A stretch of DNA of 64,000 nt from Ficedula albicollis (taxonomy: Eukaryota > Chordata > Aves > Passeriformes > Muscicapidae): NCBI RefSeq assembly GCF_000247815.1, contig NC_021686.1:5922537-5986536 (forward strand), read 5' to 3'. The translations under genes were made by a program, and so were the position numbers. Shown piece after piece: positions 53,300 to 64,000 of this stretch; positions within the stretch are counted from its first letter, which is position 1; each line of letters starts with the position of its first letter. The notes beneath the pieces were generated by a model. That model ran no database searches. It was given only the letters and a program-made list of their open reading frames with translations, and was not told where the DNA came from.

Positions 53300-54480
53300 G
53301 AACTTGCAATTATTGTTCAAATCAAGTCCTTATTTGAAATTGTATTTCTAATCCAATAAAGTATGTCATTTCAGGCACATAAATAATCCCCATCTTTAAA
53401 GGGATTTAAATTTCACTGTTTTGATGGGCTGGTGATATTACACCAGGGAAATGGTAGCACTAAATGACTGCTATCATTCAGCAGTATGCATTTATTTGAC
53501 TCTAGAGTTTAAAAGGCTGTGGTTTGAATAGTACTTATCTAACTACCTACTCATTTTCTCTGTACTTCTGAGTCTAAGAAGGGTGTTTACTTCCAGCAGG
53601 ACAAGAGTGTGGTTTCAAAAGAATTGATCAATATTAACCTTGCACAGAACTACACATTGTATCTATTTTGCATAAACTATATTAGAGAACAAGCTCATAT
53701 AGAATTTGTGCACAACAATGTATCTGCATCCTTTCTGAATATGAGCTTACAAATCTTCTGCTGTTTTTAATCTTCCAGCTCTTAAAACTGTTCATTAAAT
53801 ATATTGTCTACACATTTTTTGCAACTGAGTTTTGTCAGTGTGTGTGAATTATGCATAAGGCCCACAGTGAGACAGATGCATAAAACTGCAGTTTATCTAG
53901 GTAGGCATAACCATGCAGCAAACTTCGTTTAATTAGTCACTAAATCAGTCTCTATGACTTTGTTGACTGACTGATGTTTTTAAAATATTACTGACTTAAA
54001 ACGTCTGCCTGTGTTATTTGTTATATTAACAAATATTGGATGCCATAATCTGGTACTTAAATACCCACTATTGTAATTCAGTGCTAATGACAATGCTGAC
54101 ATGACAGAGCTATTAAACTGGATACAGAGTTGTCACATTTTCAGACAGTAATATACTCATCTGTGACACAAAGCATATGGCACAAACCTGGGAAAATCAT
54201 TAGCAGAGTTAAGAATAAATAGAGACTGTGTTCCCTACAAAAAATATAATCTGACATCCAAACACGGATAATCTTGAGACATACTTGACAGTCCATGAGT
54301 TCAGTCAACAGATTATGGAATCAGAGGCTGCAGCATTTCCAGAGAACAAACCACAGCAGAGCTCCTAATGCTGAACTCGTGTAAACATGCTGCTTTTTCT
54401 GTATACTCTGTAAAGAGATCATTAAAACACTCCAGCTAATTATGCTTCAAGCTTCTGCAGAGTCACGTGCTAATGTGTTT
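53300..54480. other. AT-rich stretch, possible conserved noncoding element
   Basis: The segment has no simple repeats, no transposon signature and many stop codons in every frame. It is rich in TTTAAT, ATGCAT and TAATTAG-type motifs of the kind seen in developmental enhancers. This is an impression from text only; comparison with other bird genomes would decide. Confidence 0.2.
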
Positions 54481-55360
54481 ATCCAATTCTCATTTCTTGC
54501 TGCCCATCTCCTACTTCACCAGTTTTGATGCACAGCACTTAAGATGCCTGTGTTTATCAGAGGCAATCCTGGAGCTGCCACTCTGCCTGTGCAGATAAAT
54601 CACCTGCAGCTGCAGCTCATCTCCCAGCCCTCCACGTGCTCACCTGAGTTACCTACTCAGTGACCCCACAGGGTTAGAAAGGTGCTCTGAGGTGACAGGA
54701 ACAACAAAACACAGTTTCACTCCTCTTGATTTGCTTTCAGGTCAAGGATGGATTCCCAATACACCAAATAGAAAACATCTCTGTGATTCTCTGCTTGGAA
54801 AAGACCGTGACTGTCATCTAACCTGCTGCTCTTGTTGGGGCTGCTCCTGGAGAAGACAGGGAACTCTTTCAACTCTTCATTAAGACCCTCCTAATGTGGC
54901 AGAATTTCTGGTTTCCTTATCTGAGAGTTCATCTTCATCTTAAATTTCAAGGGTCATCATAGCATTATGTTATCCAAAATTTGATGGTACTATACACAGA
55001 ATCAAGGCAAAGAAGGATTTGGAAGATTTTAAAAGAAATCTGGTTATATATTTTCTTGCCAAGAAATATCAAAGGAACAATTATGGAACACCTGCTTGTC
55101 CCTGAGTCTCCTGGGGGCCCAGCAGGAGCCTCTTTCCTGCTCTGCATTTCACCTTCAGCTGGCTCTGAGCAGACCTGGGGCACAGCAAACCCTGTGGGCT
55201 GGCAGCTCAGGGGCATCTCCACCATGAGTGCAGTGACTCTGGTTTAGTCCCAGGTCTGTGCTCTGGGCTCAGGCTGGCCACACTCCTGCTGCAGGCTGGA
55301 GCATGGACGCAGGACTGCACAGTGCCCCCCCTCAGGAAGGGCAAACACCTTTACTGCTGG
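54481..55360. other. Noncoding DNA, nothing recognised
   Basis: GC content rises from about 55090. No supported feature. Confidence 0.5.
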
Positions 55361-55500
55361 ATCCCAGCAGGCTGGACACTGGGGCAGTGCCCTTGGTGCA
55401 GGTGCTTGGTCTGGGGCAGGAGCAGAGCACATCCCAGCAGGCTGGACACTGGGGCAGTGCCCGTGGTGCAGGTGCTTGGTCTGAGGCAGGAGCAGAGCAT
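55361..55500. repeat. 70-bp tandem duplication
   Basis: ATCCCAGCAGGCTGGACACT at 55361 recurs at 55431. Three differences: CCTTGG/CCGTGG, CTGGGGC/CTGAGGC and a final C/T. Long frames on both strands over this stretch follow from the repeat. Confidence 0.95.
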
Positions 55501-58500
55501 AGGAGGAGGGAGGGCTGTGGTGACACCAGGAGCATCCACACTCCCACATTCCTTACAGCACTGCGCCTCTGCTAACAGGCAACTCCATCCACACTCACAA
55601 TAAAGCCTTTGCCACTGCTCACAAAGCACAAAGGCATCCTAAAATGAGTGGATATCACTGTTCCACCCACCAATTTAAAACCACTTTTGACTGTCAGAGG
55701 TATAAAGGAGTTTTAGGATAAATAAGAGTATGATAGTAATCTGATCTCATGTCCACAGGGGGGGCCCATTCTCTTCTCATTTACATCAGTTTTATTTTCA
55801 TATAATTCCATTAGTTTCAGTATTTATTTTTGCATTGAGTGACAGCAGAATTATGCCCAGCATAATCACACATGAAGTGTAAAAATCCAACCTGACTAAT
55901 TTCTCAGTATTGGCCACAAATACTAGGAGCCAAAATAGAATCTCAATGAAGTAGTCCCTCAGTCTGGTCTCATTCATCATTTCCTCTCCATATCCAAGCT
56001 GGACATGCCTCTGAGTTACAGGAAGAAGTATGAGGATGGAGCCAAGAAAAAGTAGTTCAGACAACCTGGGATCTACTGAGTTTTAGTGTTCAAATAAAAC
56101 TAGATTTGAAGAAACCCCTTGGGAATCTGTATATTCTCTACAAAGTTCTCCCCTGTTCAAAATGAGAAGGAATGATGGCAGCAAAGTCTAAGAGCAGCTT
56201 GGTAAGGCAAGGAGCTGGAGACAGTTGTTTCAAGTGATGACTCACTCATTCAGTACTTTGCCCATCTCTGGTTGCTATTGGTTGGCTTGAGATTTTATAG
56301 TCCATGCACGAGAAAGAAAGTTCAGGACAGGACCAGATTTTGGAGAATTCCTCCCCAAGCTCTGCCATTATCCTTGACAGCAGGTGATGGAGCCAGAGGT
56401 GAGGAATAAAGGGTGGTGGCCACATTCTTTTTCTGGGAATAACAGGGGCCAGGAACCACGACTCAAGGCAGGCTCCTGATCTTTCTCATCAGACCACACC
56501 TTTGAAAGTGCCAGGCCTTATTTAAACTAGCACAGGCAGCCATTCTTCATGAGCTATTTATTGACTGTCCCCCATTCCTAAAGTTTCAGGGAGCAGGTAA
56601 ATCTGGAGAAAGTTGACTTTACAGCAGAAATAACCCTGCACTGCTGACTTAAATAATAACCATTAATGGAGTATTTTGTTTTTTCCTCCCTTCAGTTTTG
56701 AGTGTAAAAGCAATGAGCCCCTCCCACATCCAGCAGCTCCTGAGGACCACAGAGGCAGAGGCAGGGCAGAGCTCCTGCACTTTTCACTTCCCACAGCCTG
56801 CTTTTCTCTCTTTCACTTGTGACACTGCTGCTCTGACACCACAGCTTTCCTAAGCTGGTACATGTCTGAGCCTGCTGTCTTGTGAGCTATCCAGGCTTCA
56901 TGTTGAACACTGATCATTGCTTTCAAAAGCCTTCCTGATAAATAATAGATGAAAGAGAAGAACCATGGCATGGTTTCAGGTTTGAGTGCTTCACACACTG
57001 GATTAACAAGCGTTACATTTTCAAGGGTGTCAGGAAGAAGCAGGGAATACAAAACAGAAATGGAGGAAAGTGGCAAGAAGAGTTGAAAAAGAAGAGGAGA
57101 GAGATCCTGGCCAAGAAGCAGAAGGCTTGGAATGGAAACTGTGGAAGCAATTAACTGCATTGGTACACACTGCTGTCCTGCAAAGGCCCAGGTGTTCCTG
57201 CCATGAATGCAGAATCCCAGTGGGATCATCACCTAATGGGAATGACAGAATCCTCATCCCCTATCTCAGCACTCATCCCAGCTCCCAGTTAAATCACTTC
57301 TGAGTGAAGCTACTGGGCATCTTGAAGAGTTACAAATCACCAGAGTCTCTCAAAGCAGTCCATTGGAATATCAGCATTTTCCCTGCCAAGCAGTGATGAG
57401 CAGCTCTAGTGGTGGAATCTGCCCCATAACTGCTGTGTAACACTCACTGCCTAGCTGACATTTTCACCTTTTCTTTTTGGGACAAAACCCCAGCTATTTC
57501 TCCAAAATCAGGGGTTTAACTAAACACTAATTTTCTCAATAACTCAGTTGGGGGTTGAATGCAGAACATTGCATTTTGGTTTTCCGCACTTTCATTCTAC
57601 CTCTACTTTTCCCATTTTAATCATAACCAGAATCTGTCAGGATTTCTAAAATGAAATATAATGAAAATTAATTACTAAAACTATTGTTTGATTGCAAACA
57701 TAAAAACCCACATAGCTATTTTACAGATTTCTTAGAATTCAGAGAAAATATATTTTTTTAAATAATGTGAATTGAAATTTGAAGAAATTAAAGAATTTTT
57801 TATTATCTGTGTTCTCTTTCTCTCTTAGACTCAAAGTATGGATAGTAGAAAGTATGTATTTATTTAAGGAAGATTTAAAACATATCTGTGTTTTGTGAGT
57901 CTCAAATATCTTGGTGTTTCATACTTTGGTTTGCCTCTTCTGCAAATACCTTCTTTTTTACTTTTTGAGTACAGTAACAAAAATAGAATTACTCTTTTTA
58001 AAAACACCTAGCTATTTTTAATGTTTTATTAATGTTTATCAACTTTGGTCCTGTCTTTCTGCCCTCTGATACGTCAAGATCACTCTGCATACCTCTGATA
58101 GCAGATATTCTTTTTGCCAAAACACTCTTGGGTTCAGTTGCCAGCAAAGACAAGCCTTTATGATACCTGTGAAAGATTCAGAATGGCAAATTTCATCAGT
58201 CTTTGAAACCAAATATATGCAAAGTGCTGCAATAGGCAGGGGAACAAAGACTCATTTGGTGTTCAGATAAAAGATTTCAATTTCTGCTTTTAGAAAACAT
58301 TGCATGAAGTAACTAGGTCAGAGCTGTGCTAAACCCACACTTCATTTATCTGATATGCGTGCTGCATAACAGTTCTGTTTAGTAGTTTAGATTTGACCTG
58401 AATTAAATATGAAGCCCTAAATATATGATAAAACAATAATAAGAGATCTGACGTAGCACAGAGTTTCCATGCTAAATGTGTGACCATCTTCTCTCTGTTC

Positions 58501-58934
58501 AGTTCAACACCAGCCATGGTGCTGCTGGCCACAGCCCTGGCTCCTTCCCCTGCTGCAGACACCTGGCAAGGGCAGGTTGGGAGAAACACCACGAGGAAAA
58601 GTGTCTTCATCCCTGCAGAGCTTCTGAGCCATAAAACTGAAATCCAAAAGCCTACTGAAAAGAAAGCGACAAGCCTCAGGACTAGCTTTACCTCTGTAGG
58701 ACTCACATCTGTTCTCATCTCTCACAAGGCCTGAGCAGCATTTGTCTGGGTCCCAAGGCATGGGCAGGGGAGTCTGCAGCAGCCACAGAGCAGCTCCAGC
58801 TCAGGTGTGCTGAGGGTTGCCAGCAGTGCTTGTCCAGTCACAGAAATAAAGGAACCAGTGGAGAGGTGCCATGCCCTTTGGAGAGCAGGAAGACCCCACA
58901 GTGAGCAGGGGCAGCGTGTCCTGAGGATGGAAGG
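55501..58934. other. Unique noncoding DNA with a few unassigned open frames
   Basis: A minus-strand frame at 56064-55798 (about 88 codons; it opens with TTG, not ATG) predicts two hydrophobic segments and has AATAAA just after its stop. Another minus frame spans 57232-56813 (139 codons). Neither matches a family I know and neither has convincing splice sites. A GC-richer patch lies at 58500-58930. No transposon recognised. Confidence 0.4.
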
Positions 58935-59634
58935 TGTGATAATTGTTAAAAGATCCGTGTTAATCATAAAAGTATTGGCGTTGGTATAAACCAGAATACT
59001 AAAGTCTGAAGTGAAGCATGAACTAGATAGAGGAAAATATATTATTAAATCATTCTGTTTTAAATCCCTCTGTTATGAATATTATCTTTCCTAAATAAGT
59101 TGTATCTACCACCGGTTTGCAAAACCAGACTTTCCAATAGTCTGATTACTAGATAGAGGAAAATATATTATTAAATCATTCTGTTTTAAATCCCTCTGTT
59201 ATGAATATTATATTTCCTAAATAAGTTGTATCTACCACCGGTTTGCAAAACCAGACGTTCCAATAGTCTGATTGATTTTGCAAAATCAGAGTTCCTGCCT
59301 TTGTTTAATCAATGCTGCCTATCTACAAAGACCAGACTTCCCAATTTTCACCGGGATCTACCAAGAGCAGATGAGACTGACTATCACCCAGAGACTTTAC
59401 AGATGTTTATTCATCACCACTGCTTACCTGGCAAAATTATGACAGCAAAAAACCAAAAATTATTGGTTATAATGAGAGCCCATACTATAAGAAGAGGCTG
59501 CAAACCAAGGTTTGATGGAGTGTGGAGTGGGCAGTGACCCCTCACATTCCCCGGTGCTGCTTGCTCCATCTATATAAAATAAAACCATCTAAATTTTTCT
59601 GAATGTCAAGACTTACTGTTTCTCATTTATAACA
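58935..59634 (+). mobile_element. Probable solo LTR of an endogenous retrovirus
   Basis: The segment starts TGTGATAA and ends TTATAACA, an imperfect terminal inverted repeat (7 of 8) with the TG...CA ends of an LTR. AAGG precedes it (58931-58934) and AAGG follows it (59635-59638 read as AAGG), a candidate 4-bp target-site duplication. A TATATAAA box lies at 59571 and AATAAA at 59578, near the right end. Length is 700 bp including an internal 126-bp tandem duplication. No retroviral coding sequence flanks it. A 103-codon frame inside (59226-59537) is not a recognised viral protein. Confidence 0.65.
59022..59273. repeat. 126-bp tandem duplication inside the LTR
   Basis: ACTAGATAGAGGAAAATATA at 59022 recurs at 59148. 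Two differences are visible (ATCTTTCC/ATATTTCC and GACTTTCC/GACGTTCC). Tandem repeats in the U3 part of LTRs often duplicate enhancer sequence. Confidence 0.95.
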
Positions 59635-62048
59635 AAGGGGTGCTCAGCCCCCAGGAGGTTCTTGTCCCCTCGACTGGGACCTTAATTCCCTTCCTTAATT
59701 CCGTCACTCTAACGAGCCCCTCACTGCAGTGGCCCCAAGCCTGCTCTCCTCATGGAGACTTTCATGTCCAAAGGAGCCAAAGGACCTTTGGTGAAGAGTT
59801 TCTTTGGATCAAGATACAAATAGGGCCTTGCAGGAGCTACACAGCTCTTATAAAAATTCTTGAGGTAGATTCACACCAGAGGTGAAAAGTAAATTAAAGT
59901 TGAAACTTGCCTAAGTGAAGATCATTTCTGAATATGTACTTGTACTTACAACTCCCACAAAATCTGCAAATTCTTTCTTTTCTGCAGTATTGTGAGATGC
60001 AGGCAAGCCCGAGATGCCAGGGAAAATAAAAAATGGGAAAAAAAGATTTTCTTTGGAGAGTGATTTGGAAAATGTTTTGCAATACATGGAAGTGGCCTGA
60101 AAAAATGTGTATAAATAGTCAATCCCATGAAATAGAATACCTTGTATACAAGGATGTTTCCCAGGTTTAGCAGCTGCAATTTAACTTTCCTGAATTTTGT
60201 ATATGGCTCATCTCCACGAGCATCTCCTCACAAGGCAGCTCCTCCACAGCACCTCTCATTAGCTCCAGGTGCCAGGCTGTAAGAGACTCTGCAAATCAAC
60301 CTCAACAGACTTTTTGTGATTAATCTTTGTGCAAGAGGAAGAGTTGCAAATTGAACCTTCCATGACACCGCGTTTTTTACTTCCTCTGCTTTCTAAGGCT
60401 GTTTCAGGGACATGTAAATCAAGAGTAGGGTGGATGTGTGCACTGCCTGCCTGCATTAACAAACCTCTGCAAAAAGCTTTGCCTGCTTACCACCAGCCTC
60501 CAGTTTGTCCCAGCCAGGGCACCTGAGAGAAGCTGTGAGAAGAGTCCACCGGGCTCCCTTTGTGCCACCTTCACCTGCTGGGCCACACTGCCCAAGAACC
60601 TTTGGCAATGGCCTTCAAAGAAAAGCAAAGAAACCTACTCCTTGACAAGCAGGATTTGCTGCTCCAGTGCACCAGACCTGAGCACAGGCACTGTGGACAC
60701 AAATCTGCTTTGTGTAAGAAGAAAACTGCAGCAGTGGCATTTTCCCTTTTAATGCATCGTGTCCAAAATGAGGAAATAAGTCAGGTTGCTGATGTCCTTT
60801 TAAATGATATATGCTTATGTGTTATATAATGTATAAGCAGTGAATATACTTTCTTTCTCCTTTTTGAGGGCAGCATACAGTTTTGCTTGTAATTCAAACA
60901 AGTTTATAATTTCTTCCCTAACACTTGAAGTAGGAAGCTGCAGCTGAGAGGAAGGGGAAAAGTGTTCTTCATATTCTGTGATGAGACATTGCTGAATAAA
61001 TCGATCTCCACTGTGGTTTTCAGGGATTGCTTTCTTGCTTACAATTAGCTGAAGGTCTGCCAATTAATTCTCTGATTCCTACTCTAGCAGTCTCCCCAAA
61101 GAAGATTAATCAAATACCTGGGAACTGAAACTCAGCACTCTCCCAGGCAGTAAAAGCTTGGATGCAGGAGAGGCAGTGGTTTGGTGGTTCAGCTTTCCCA
61201 CCTTTACCAACAGCCCTCTTCAGGCTCCCCCTTCCCTCTCCTGAGCCTGCAGGGGCTTATTAGCTAATGACCTACTTTGGCATCCCCAGATGCTCCTTTA
61301 TGGCTAAGGAGTTAATGTTTTCCCTGCCTAATTATGGAGCTGATTATTAGAAGTTAAACACTGGAGTAATTTGTTCACAGGTTGGTCCAGACTTGAAGTT
61401 TATTGTTTGCCAGCCCTGCACAAGTACTCCCACATCTGGAAGTGTATCCATTTTTTTCAAGCTCTGTTAGCTGGTTGCATGAAAGTTATTTGCTGCCTCT
61501 TCAGATGTGGCCTTACTGGGCTTTTTACTCCAACAGTTTAGGCTACATCCAGTGGTCTGAATGTCAGATTTTGCCCACTGGTTCCTCCCCCTTGCCCTAA
61601 GGTGGATCCTGCTCACTGCCTGCTGTTCTAGGCCATCAGATGTTTCTCTGTTGGTTAATAAAACCCGGACTGAAGGTGGACCTTCTGAATACACCCCTCA
61701 AAGCCCACACACGGATTAAAGATTAATTTTGATGTATAAGCAGATTGTGACAGTAGCATTCAAGCTTGCTCTGTTGTCACTCCATGATTTCTTCTTTCCA
61801 GCTCATAGTGAATGCTCAAAACTCAAGCTGGATAACTCAATGATGGTACCTGGTATTCAAGTGTTTGTTCTTTACTGAATAAACACCATCTTCATTAGAT
61901 TAAATCTCTAAGGACCTACCTCAACAACTTTTTCTTAATTAAATAATTATGGGCATCTCCTTTCAGTAACAGGAACCAAGGAGTTGTAAGACTCATGGGT
62001 TTTTAACTTATGGCTCAGCCACCCATCTGATCCCCAAGCCACACCCTG
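59635..62048. other. Unique noncoding DNA, nothing recognised
   Basis: Could in principle begin with internal retroviral sequence after the LTR, but I see no primer-binding site or gag-like frame. Frames at 60438-60829 plus and 61467-61694 minus are unrecognised. Confidence 0.45.
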
Positions 62049-62479
<431 letters not shown>

Positions 62480-62514
62480 TGAACAAAACAAAACCCTTTC
62501 CCTAGCCTTACACC

Positions 62515-62540
62515 AAAAAAAAAAAAAAAAAAAAAAAAAA
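62515..62540. repeat. Poly-A tract, 26 bp
   Basis: Pure A preceded by AGCCTTACACC. The left A tract is preceded by the similar AGCCACACCCTG, so the two may be diverged copies flanking the C tract. Confidence 0.9.
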
Positions 62541-64000
62541 GAAAGAATTAAGAAAACCTCCTCAGTAATTTAGCTATTTTTTGCTGTCAAAAAAGAAAAA
62601 AAATATCCAGGAAATGAGAATTTTTACATAAGTAAACAGGTGATTAATCATTGCTACAACAGACCTACAGAAGAGGAAGATGCAATGTCTCTCCGGAAAT
62701 GCTACCATAAACATACATAAATTCCTTCAATAAGAGTGCTGGATTTAAACAGGTAATATCATATGATCCATAGTTCTTTCTAGATGTAAATGCAATTCAT
62801 TTTCTTATGTAAGATGTATGTGAGGCATTATCCTAGAAAAATATGTCATTGTCAAATTAGCCCAGATCTGTACTGGGATCTAATATTCTCATCCTTAGAT
62901 AGGTGTGATTCTCAACATGTAGGAGTACTCCAGAAATTCTTAAATCGCTGCCTGAGTGACAAAAATGATTAACACTTATAAAATATATAGGATTTTTCAA
63001 CAGAAAAGACTAAATGGTTTTCATGAAGGAAATGTGCATAGTTAACTCCATCTTATGGATGGGAAAAAAGAGATCCAGGCAAGTGCAATGACTTTTTAAA
63101 GGCTATCCCCATTCTACCAGAGCTACCATCAGATCCATTTCCTGTCCACTGCTCATTTTAGTCTCAAAGGATCTCTCTTTGAATTCACAAAAAAATAAGA
63201 ACAGTCATTGCCCAGTGATGCCAAAGATGCCAGTGAATCACAGGGAGGTGAAGACGTGCAAAGATGAACCACAAGGGAGTGCTAAGGAAAGGTCAGTACA
63301 AACTTATAATATTTTTGCCAGGAGAGAACATCAGCTGTCTACTCTCCCAGTCCTTGTTCCCAATTCAAACTCCTCCCAGGATATTTGATCCAGCCCAACT
63401 GTCCAGCTCCCATTCCTCACATTCCTTCACGGCAAATGAAATTGTTAACAATGGACACTGCACTTTATCCTTTCTTTCTGCACAATCATTTTACCCCAGG
63501 CCTGGTCCCTTGCACTCTCCCCAGTGTTGTTTCTGTTGCAGGACTTCCCAGCTGTGCTTGTGCCATAAGCATCAGCAATATCCATGTATCCAATTGACTG
63601 AATAGTCAATTGAAGTTAAAACTAGAACTACTTCTTAGAAGAAGAACTAGAGCCAGCAGCTCCCTGCCTCTGCTCACATCCTGCTTTGTGCTGCAGTGGC
63701 TGAGATTATTTTACAAGCACAAGCAAGGGAATTTTCCAAAGCAGGGGAGAACAGACTAAAACAAAACAGAACAGGGCCTCCAGCTAGGAACCTGTGCATG
63801 TTAGGGAAAGAGATATGTGCAATAAAGTAACTATTTATCCATAATAAATATACTTTAAAAACATCAATTAGAGCTTGTCATTACATGACTTCTGCATCAG
63901 ATCCCCTTCAGGCAAATAATAATTATTAAAAATATGCTTACTGAGTCAAGTTACTTTCCATTAAAATGTTCTCACCTATTTAGCATTTAATTAAAATACA
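62541..64000. other. AT-rich unique noncoding DNA to the window edge
   Basis: No gene, RNA or transposon recognised. Short frames at 63264-63605 and nearby are chance. Confidence 0.5.

Noticed and set aside
56813..57232. 139-codon minus-strand frame with hydrophobic stretches
   Set aside because: No recognised family, no splice or promoter evidence, and overlapping frames are present.
59635..59885. Internal retroviral sequence after the LTR
   Set aside because: I found no convincing primer-binding site or gag-like frame, and the candidate AAGG site duplication favours a solo LTR.

Overview
The window is vertebrate nuclear DNA, most likely from a bird and possibly a songbird. The best evidence is a clear antisense CR1 LINE 3' end (about 38811-39180), together with several LTR-type endogenous retrovirus remnants of avian character. 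The background is AT-rich noncoding sequence broken by GC-rich but mostly CpG-poor patches. I recognise no protein-coding gene, RNA gene or CRISPR array. Open frames are chance frames in unique DNA, or products of homopolymers, minisatellites and duplications. The window looks like a gene-poor intergenic or intronic segment; I cannot name the locus.

Layout. 1-4389 is unique noncoding DNA with one 50-bp tandem duplication. 4390-6283 is a perfect 946-bp tandem duplication, followed at once by an LTR-like segment (about 6284-6670). 6671-27971 is mostly unique DNA with short tandem repeats, a second LTR-like remnant (about 12841-13275), an LTR terminal fragment (16700-16739) and a GC-rich block (26641-27440). 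27972-29133 is a 581-bp tandem duplication with three visible mismatches. 31314-33951 is a 1313-bp tandem duplication whose copies differ, as far as I can read, only by one 12-bp minisatellite unit. 36103-37469 holds two very long poly-C tracts. 38811-39180 is the CR1 fragment. 44470-45463 holds 69-bp and 313-bp tandem duplications. 47865-49391 is a compound locus: a 306-bp poly-C tract, a small CpG-rich pocket and an 11-bp/33-bp minisatellite interrupted by a 77-bp poly-C tract. 58935-59634 is a probable solo LTR with a 126-bp internal tandem duplication. 62049-62540 is a 401-bp poly-C tract between two poly-A tracts.

Main theme. The window is unusually rich in local direct duplications (more than a dozen, units from 12 to 1313 bp) and in very long pure C tracts (five; 77 to 441 bp), all C on the given strand. 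At least two C tracts sit exactly between two copies of a short direct repeat. The largest duplications are identical or nearly so, while the short ones have diverged by a few percent. The sequence alone cannot separate real biology (recent tandem duplication, homopolymer expansion) from assembly effects (haplotypic false duplication, bad gap closure). I found no convincing new biological system; the poly-C/duplication junctions and the 33-bp minisatellite locus deserve the first second look.
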